NCBI RefSeq assembly: GCF_014250515.1
Contig: NZ_CP060202.1
Location: forward strand, 2,229,001-2,293,000
Direction: 5' to 3'
DNA length: 64,000 nt
Source: Hymenobacter sediminicola
Lineage (GTDB): Bacteria; Bacteroidota; Bacteroidia; Cytophagales; Hymenobacteraceae
The position numbers and the translations under genes are program-made. Within the stretch, counting starts at the first letter, position 1; the number at the start of each line of letters is the position of its first letter. Of the stretch, positions 61,420 through 64,000 are shown piece by piece. The notes beneath the pieces were generated by a model. It saw only the letters and a list, made by a program, of their open reading frames with translations, searched no databases and was not told the origin of the DNA.

Positions 61420-62013
61420 ATGAACTGCCAATGCGCTGAAGATTACGTGCTCGAGCAATTGCGTCAGCACCTTCCCGCCAACCTCTACTACCATGGCCCT
61501 CATCATACTCTCGACGTTGTGGCCCGGGCCCGCGCGTTGGCTGATGCCGAGGGCATCACCGACCCCGAGCAGCTTGCTCTGCTGCGGACAGCCGCCTTCT
61601 ACCACGATGCCGGATTCCTGACAACCTATCAGGGCCACGAAGCTGCTGGCTGCAAGCTGGTACGGCAGTTGCTACCTAACTTTGGCTACTCCTCGGGGCA
61701 GGTTGATTTCATTTGCGGGCTGATTATGGCTACTCAGGTGCCGCAAAGCCCTGGTGACTCGCTGCCGGCCCAGATTCTCTGCGACGCAGACCTCGATTAC
61801 CTTGGCCGCCCCGACTTCTGGCCCATCAGCCACAGCCTGCGAAACGAGCTATCCGACCTTGGGCTTATTGAGAGCGAACAGGCGTGGCAACAGCTTCAGC
61901 TCAGCTTTCTGCAGCAGCATCAGTATTGGACACGTTCAGCCCTGTCTTGGCGTGAGGCCAACAAACAAGACAGGATTTTGGAAGTACAGGCACTGCTGAA
62001 CACTATTGCCTAG
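61420..62013 (+). CDS. HD-domain phosphohydrolase
   Basis: A 197-residue protein. The metal-binding residues are His25/28/29 (YYHGPHHTLDVV), His62-Asp63 (AAFYHDAGF), His73 and Asp122/124 (CDADLDYLGR). HD proteins hydrolyse phosphate esters and some cleave cyclic nucleotides. Adjacent cyclase and cNMP-binding genes make a phosphodiesterase role possible, but this is inference. It lies 113 bases from the divergent transporter gene. Confidence 0.85.
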   Translation: MNCQCAEDYVLEQLRQHLPANLYYHGPHHTLDVVARARALADAEGITDPEQLALLRTAAFYHDAGFLTTYQGHEAAGCKLVRQLLPNFGYSSGQVDFICGLIMATQVPQSPGDSLPAQILCDADLDYLGRPDFWPISHSLRNELSDLGLIESEQAWQQLQLSFLQQHQYWTRSALSWREANKQDRILEVQALLNTIA

Positions 62014-62055
62014 TACCACTAGCTGATGGCTGAACCATCTTTTTCCAGAATACAT

Positions 62056-62089
62056 AAAAAAAGCCTGACCGGGATGGTCAGGCTTTTTT
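62056..62089. terminator. Bidirectional terminator between the HD gene and rplT
   Basis: AAAAAAGCCTGACC and GGTCAGGCTTTTTT, perfect 14-base arms with a five-base loop. Confidence 0.9.
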
Positions 62090-62107
62090 ATCAGCAAGCA
62101 GGACAGC

Positions 62108-62452
62108 TTACTTGATTTTCTCCACAATGCCTTTGAAAGCAGCAGGGTGGTTCAGGGCGAGGTCAGCCAGAACTTTGCGGTTCAGCTCGATACCAGCCTT
62201 CTTCAAGCCGCCCATCAGCTGCGAGTAGGACAGGCCATGCTCACGGGCACCAGCGTTGATACGCTGAATCCAGAGGGCACGGAACTCACGCTTCTTAACC
62301 TTCCGGTCACGGTAAGCATAGAGAAGACCTTTCTCAACGGCGTTTTTAGCAACGGTCCATACGTTCTTGCGACGGCCATAATAGCCTTTCGCCAGACGCA
62401 TTATTTTTTTCCGACGGTGGCGCGAAGCCACGTGGTTGACACTTCTTGGCAT
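62108..62452 (-). CDS. rplT: 50S ribosomal protein L20
   Basis: A 114-residue L20: [41 protein letters not shown], then [17 protein letters not shown] and [25 protein letters not shown]. It binds 23S rRNA, and in other bacteria it also regulates its own operon. It is last in infC-rpmI-rplT, 145 bases after rpmI, and the gap holds an inverted repeat. Confidence 0.97.
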   Translation of the reverse strand: MPRSVNHVASRHRRKKIMRLAKGYYGRRKNVWTVAKNAVEKGLLYAYRDRKVKKREFRALWIQRINAGAREHGLSYSQLMGGLKKAGIELNRKVLADLALNHPAAFKGIVEKIK

Positions 62453-62534
62453 AACCAGTTTTTTTTGGCGGCCGGCGGCGGACTAATGCCGCAGCTTTCG
62501 TTTCAGCCGGACGCCTGGTGAAAAATTTAATGGG

Positions 62535-62600
62535 TGATTATTGACTTCCGATTGAGACGTAGTTCCCGAAATAGAAACAGCGCCCAATCGTCAATAATCA
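62535..62600 (-). promoter_or_regulatory. Hairpin in the rpmI-rplT gap, possible L20 control region
   Basis: TGATTATTGAC (62535-62545) and GTCAATAATCA (62590-62600) pair perfectly, extended by CGATTG/CAATCG. It overlaps the rpmI stop codon. It could be an L20 autoregulatory structure, or a member of the intergenic palindromes. Confidence 0.5.
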
Positions 62601-62792
62601 AATGTTGAGCATGTCCTTTACGCGGTTCATGTCGGCCGAGCTAACCAGACCAACGTGCGTGAGAGCACGCTTCTGCTTGGTGGTTTTCTTGGTCAGGATG
62701 TGGCTCTTGTACGCGTGCTTACGCTTGATTTTGCCCGTGCCGGTCAGCGAGAAACGCTTTTTGGCGCCGGACTTGGTCTTCATTTTCGGCAT
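62598..62792 (-). CDS. rpmI: 50S ribosomal protein L35
   Basis: A 64-residue protein from ATG 62792 ([41 protein letters not shown]), the typical L35. The longer frame from 62858 would cross the infC end. It is between infC and rplT as in most bacteria, 92 bases after infC. Confidence 0.97.
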   Translation of the reverse strand: MPKMKTKSGAKKRFSLTGTGKIKRKHAYKSHILTKKTTKQKRALTHVGLVSSADMNRVKDMLNI

Positions 62793-62884
62793 TGTGGTGG
62801 TGATAAAAAGGTGAAAAACTGCGGCGGTCGGCTGCCTAGGGCCGGTGCGCCAGCGCAAAAGATGGAGCCGAAGCCCCGGAAAAG

Positions 62885-63541
62885 CTATTCAGCGGCGCTG
62901 TCTGCGGGAGCGGGAGCAGCAGCCGGTTTGGTCTCCTTAGGAGCTTCTTTGCTGCCTTCTTTCGGAGCAGCAGGCTTGGCGGGTTTTGCCGGAGCTACTG
63001 CTTTCGGAGCCAGATACAAGAACATCCGCTTGCCTTCGAGCTTAGGGAGCTGCTCTACTTTGCCAAGGTCTTCGAGAGCCTGAGCAAACTTGAGCAACAA
63101 AATCTCGCCCCGCTCTTTGAACACGATGCTCCGGCCTACGAAGTGCACATACGCCTTGATTTTGGCGCCTTCGCGCAGAAATTCCTGCGCGTGCTTCAGC
63201 TTGAAAGCAAAGTCGTGGTCATCGGTGTTGGGTCCGAAACGGATTTCCTTAATAACGACCTTGGTCTGCTTGGCCTTCAGCTCGCGGGTTTTCTTCTTCT
63301 GCTCGTACTTGAATTTCGAGTAGTCGATAACGCGGCACACGGGCGGTACAGCCGTGGGCGAAATTTCCACGAGGTCCAGGTTCTGCTCCTGAGCAAAGCG
63401 CCGGGCTTGCTCAATAGAATAGATGCCTTGTTCGATGTTGTCGCCAACAAGACGGACTTCGCGGGCCGTAATCTTCTGATTGATTTTGAACGGCTCCTCG
63501 ACCTGGGCGCGAGGGATATAACGGCGGTTAGGGGTTGCTAT
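62885..63541 (-). CDS. infC: Translation initiation factor IF-3, starting at AUA
   Basis: The frame encodes 218 residues if it starts at ATA 63539-63541. The full IF-3 N-domain is present upstream of the first standard start codon (a GTG at 63370): [34 protein letters not shown] (split only for reading). An in-frame TAA lies 12 bases before the ATA, leaving no ATG, GTG or TTG. AAGGAG lies eight bases upstream of the ATA. IF-3 discriminates against rare start codons, and infC of E. coli uses AUU for self-control. A C-terminal Ala/Pro/Lys tail of about 40 residues is extra. Start at ATA is inference from the absence of others. Confidence 0.9.
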   Translation of the reverse strand: MATPNRRYIPRAQVEEPFKINQKITAREVRLVGDNIEQGIYSIEQARRFAQEQNLDLVEISPTAVPPVCRVIDYSKFKYEQKKKTRELKAKQTKVVIKEIRFGPNTDDHDFAFKLKHAQEFLREGAKIKAYVHFVGRSIVFKERGEILLLKFAQALEDLGKVEQLPKLEGKRMFLYLAPKAVAPAKPAKPAAPKEGSKEAPKETKPAAAPAPADSAAE

Positions 63542-63624
63542 GGCTTTTTCTCCTTAAGGTGAAAGTCGGTTTTTGCTAGGATTGATTAGGACGCTTACGC
63601 AGCCTGTTGGGTTCAATCAGCGGG

Positions 63625-63655
63625 CAAATATCCGCCATTTTTTCCAAACCCTCAA
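63625..63655 (-). promoter_or_regulatory. Predicted infC promoter
   Basis: TTG (63653-63655), 20 bases, GATATTTG (63625-63632) on the minus strand, one base from the -7 consensus. It gives a leader of about 75 bases before the AUA. Confidence 0.5.
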
Positions 63656-63747
63656 CAATGCCTATATAAAATCACCCTGAAATTGTCCTTTTCTGTTGAC
63701 TAGCCCAGGCAATTCTTCCTTTTCGGAAGTCCGCTACTGCACAAACA

Positions 63748-63782
63748 ACAAGCCCTCACCATGAAACATGGCAAGGGCTTGT
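63748..63782 (-). terminator. Terminator after thrS
   Basis: ACAAGCCCT (63748-63756) and AGGGCTTGT (63774-63782) with inner CATG/CATG pairing, followed by TTGTTTG on the minus strand. It separates thrS from infC. Confidence 0.7.
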
Positions 63783-63824
63783 GTGAATGAGCGTAGAGCC
63801 CGGCATCAGATGCCGGTGGCAGGA

Positions 63825-64000
63825 CTAGCTGACAGCGGCAATCTGTTTGCCATCCATCATGTCGTTTACCTGTTGCTGGAAGCTACTGATGAACTCGGCA
63901 ATAGACATAGCGCCCACGTCACCTTGGCCGTGGCGGCGCACCGATACGATGCCTTCGGCCTGCTCCTTCTCACCCACAATGAGCATATAGGGCACTTTGG
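63825..64000 (-). CDS. thrS: Threonyl-tRNA synthetase, C-terminal end (partial)
   Basis: The last 57 residues are within the window, not counted in longer frames because the start is outside. KVPYMLIVGEKEQAEGIVSVRRHGQGDVGAMSIAEF matches the anticodon-binding domain of ThrRS, ending ...QIAAVS. The thrS-infC-rpmI-rplT order is the classical one, which supports the assignment. The rest of the gene continues beyond 64000. Confidence 0.92.
   Translation of the reverse strand, partial: KVPYMLIVGEKEQAEGIVSVRRHGQGDVGAMSIAEFISSFQQQVNDMMDGKQIAAVS

Noticed and set aside
62885..63370. infC called from the GTG at 63370
   Set aside because: This would remove most of the conserved IF-3 N-domain, which is plainly encoded in the same frame upstream.
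1..64000. CRISPR array, prophage, insertion sequence or integron
   Set aside because: No array of regularly spaced repeats, no transposase, integrase or phage structural genes were seen on either strand. The dispersed palindromes are short and not spaced as an array.

Overview
The window looks like a chromosomal segment of a high-G+C member of the Bacteroidetes, most likely a Hymenobacter-type cytophagalean. Supporting signs are two proteins with C-terminal sorting domains of the type IX secretion kind, a 287-residue primary sigma factor, a bacillithiol gene (bshB1), a sphingolipid-type acyl-CoA transferase, a CarboxypepD-reg/TonB receptor, and repeated -7 boxes of the form TAnnTTTG with TTG about 20 bases upstream. 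No insertion sequence, prophage or CRISPR array was seen. The content is mostly core genome.

Layout. 1-4.5 kb: C-terminus of gyrA, a secreted TPR protein, a gene-poor low-G+C kilobase and a protein of unknown function. 4.6-12.95 kb: a complete histidine operon on the minus strand (hisG-D-C-B-H-A-F-IE). It is preceded by a previously unlisted 41-codon leader ORF with six histidine codons in eight (hisL-like), and all seven gaps between its genes are filled with palindromic repeats. 13-24.3 kb: DUF2911 protein, TonB receptor, rpe, zinc-ribbon protein, S8 protease, lipoprotein, mnmA, a TrpF-like protein without the catalytic Cys, a DinB-fold protein and trmB. 24.4-34.5 kb: folC, a TonB/ExbD/ExbB/SPOR envelope operon, and a beta-barrel plus giant TPR pair. 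34.6-40.5 kb: accessory-looking part with an FG-GAP protein, a CarboxypepD-alpha/beta hydrolase fusion, a RES/Xre toxin-antitoxin pair, and holA. 40.7-54.9 kb: tyrS, histone H1-like protein, a serine palmitoyltransferase-like enzyme, accC, bshB1, an M23/LysM peptidase, trxB, rpoD, pnp, rpsO, an LptF/G permease, a START-like protein and tRNA-Met. 55.2-62 kb: a possible cyclic-nucleotide signalling cluster (histidine kinase, receiver, receiver-adenylate cyclase, then convergent NTT-like transporter-HEAT-cyclic-nucleotide-binding protein and an HD phosphohydrolase). 62.1-64 kb: thrS-infC-rpmI-rplT, in which infC appears to start at AUA behind a strong Shine-Dalgarno.

The points most worth following are the his leader peptide, the AUA start of infC, the cyclic-nucleotide cluster, the Cys-less TrpF paralogue, and the very long perfect palindromes placed between convergent genes (one is 82 bases with no loop).
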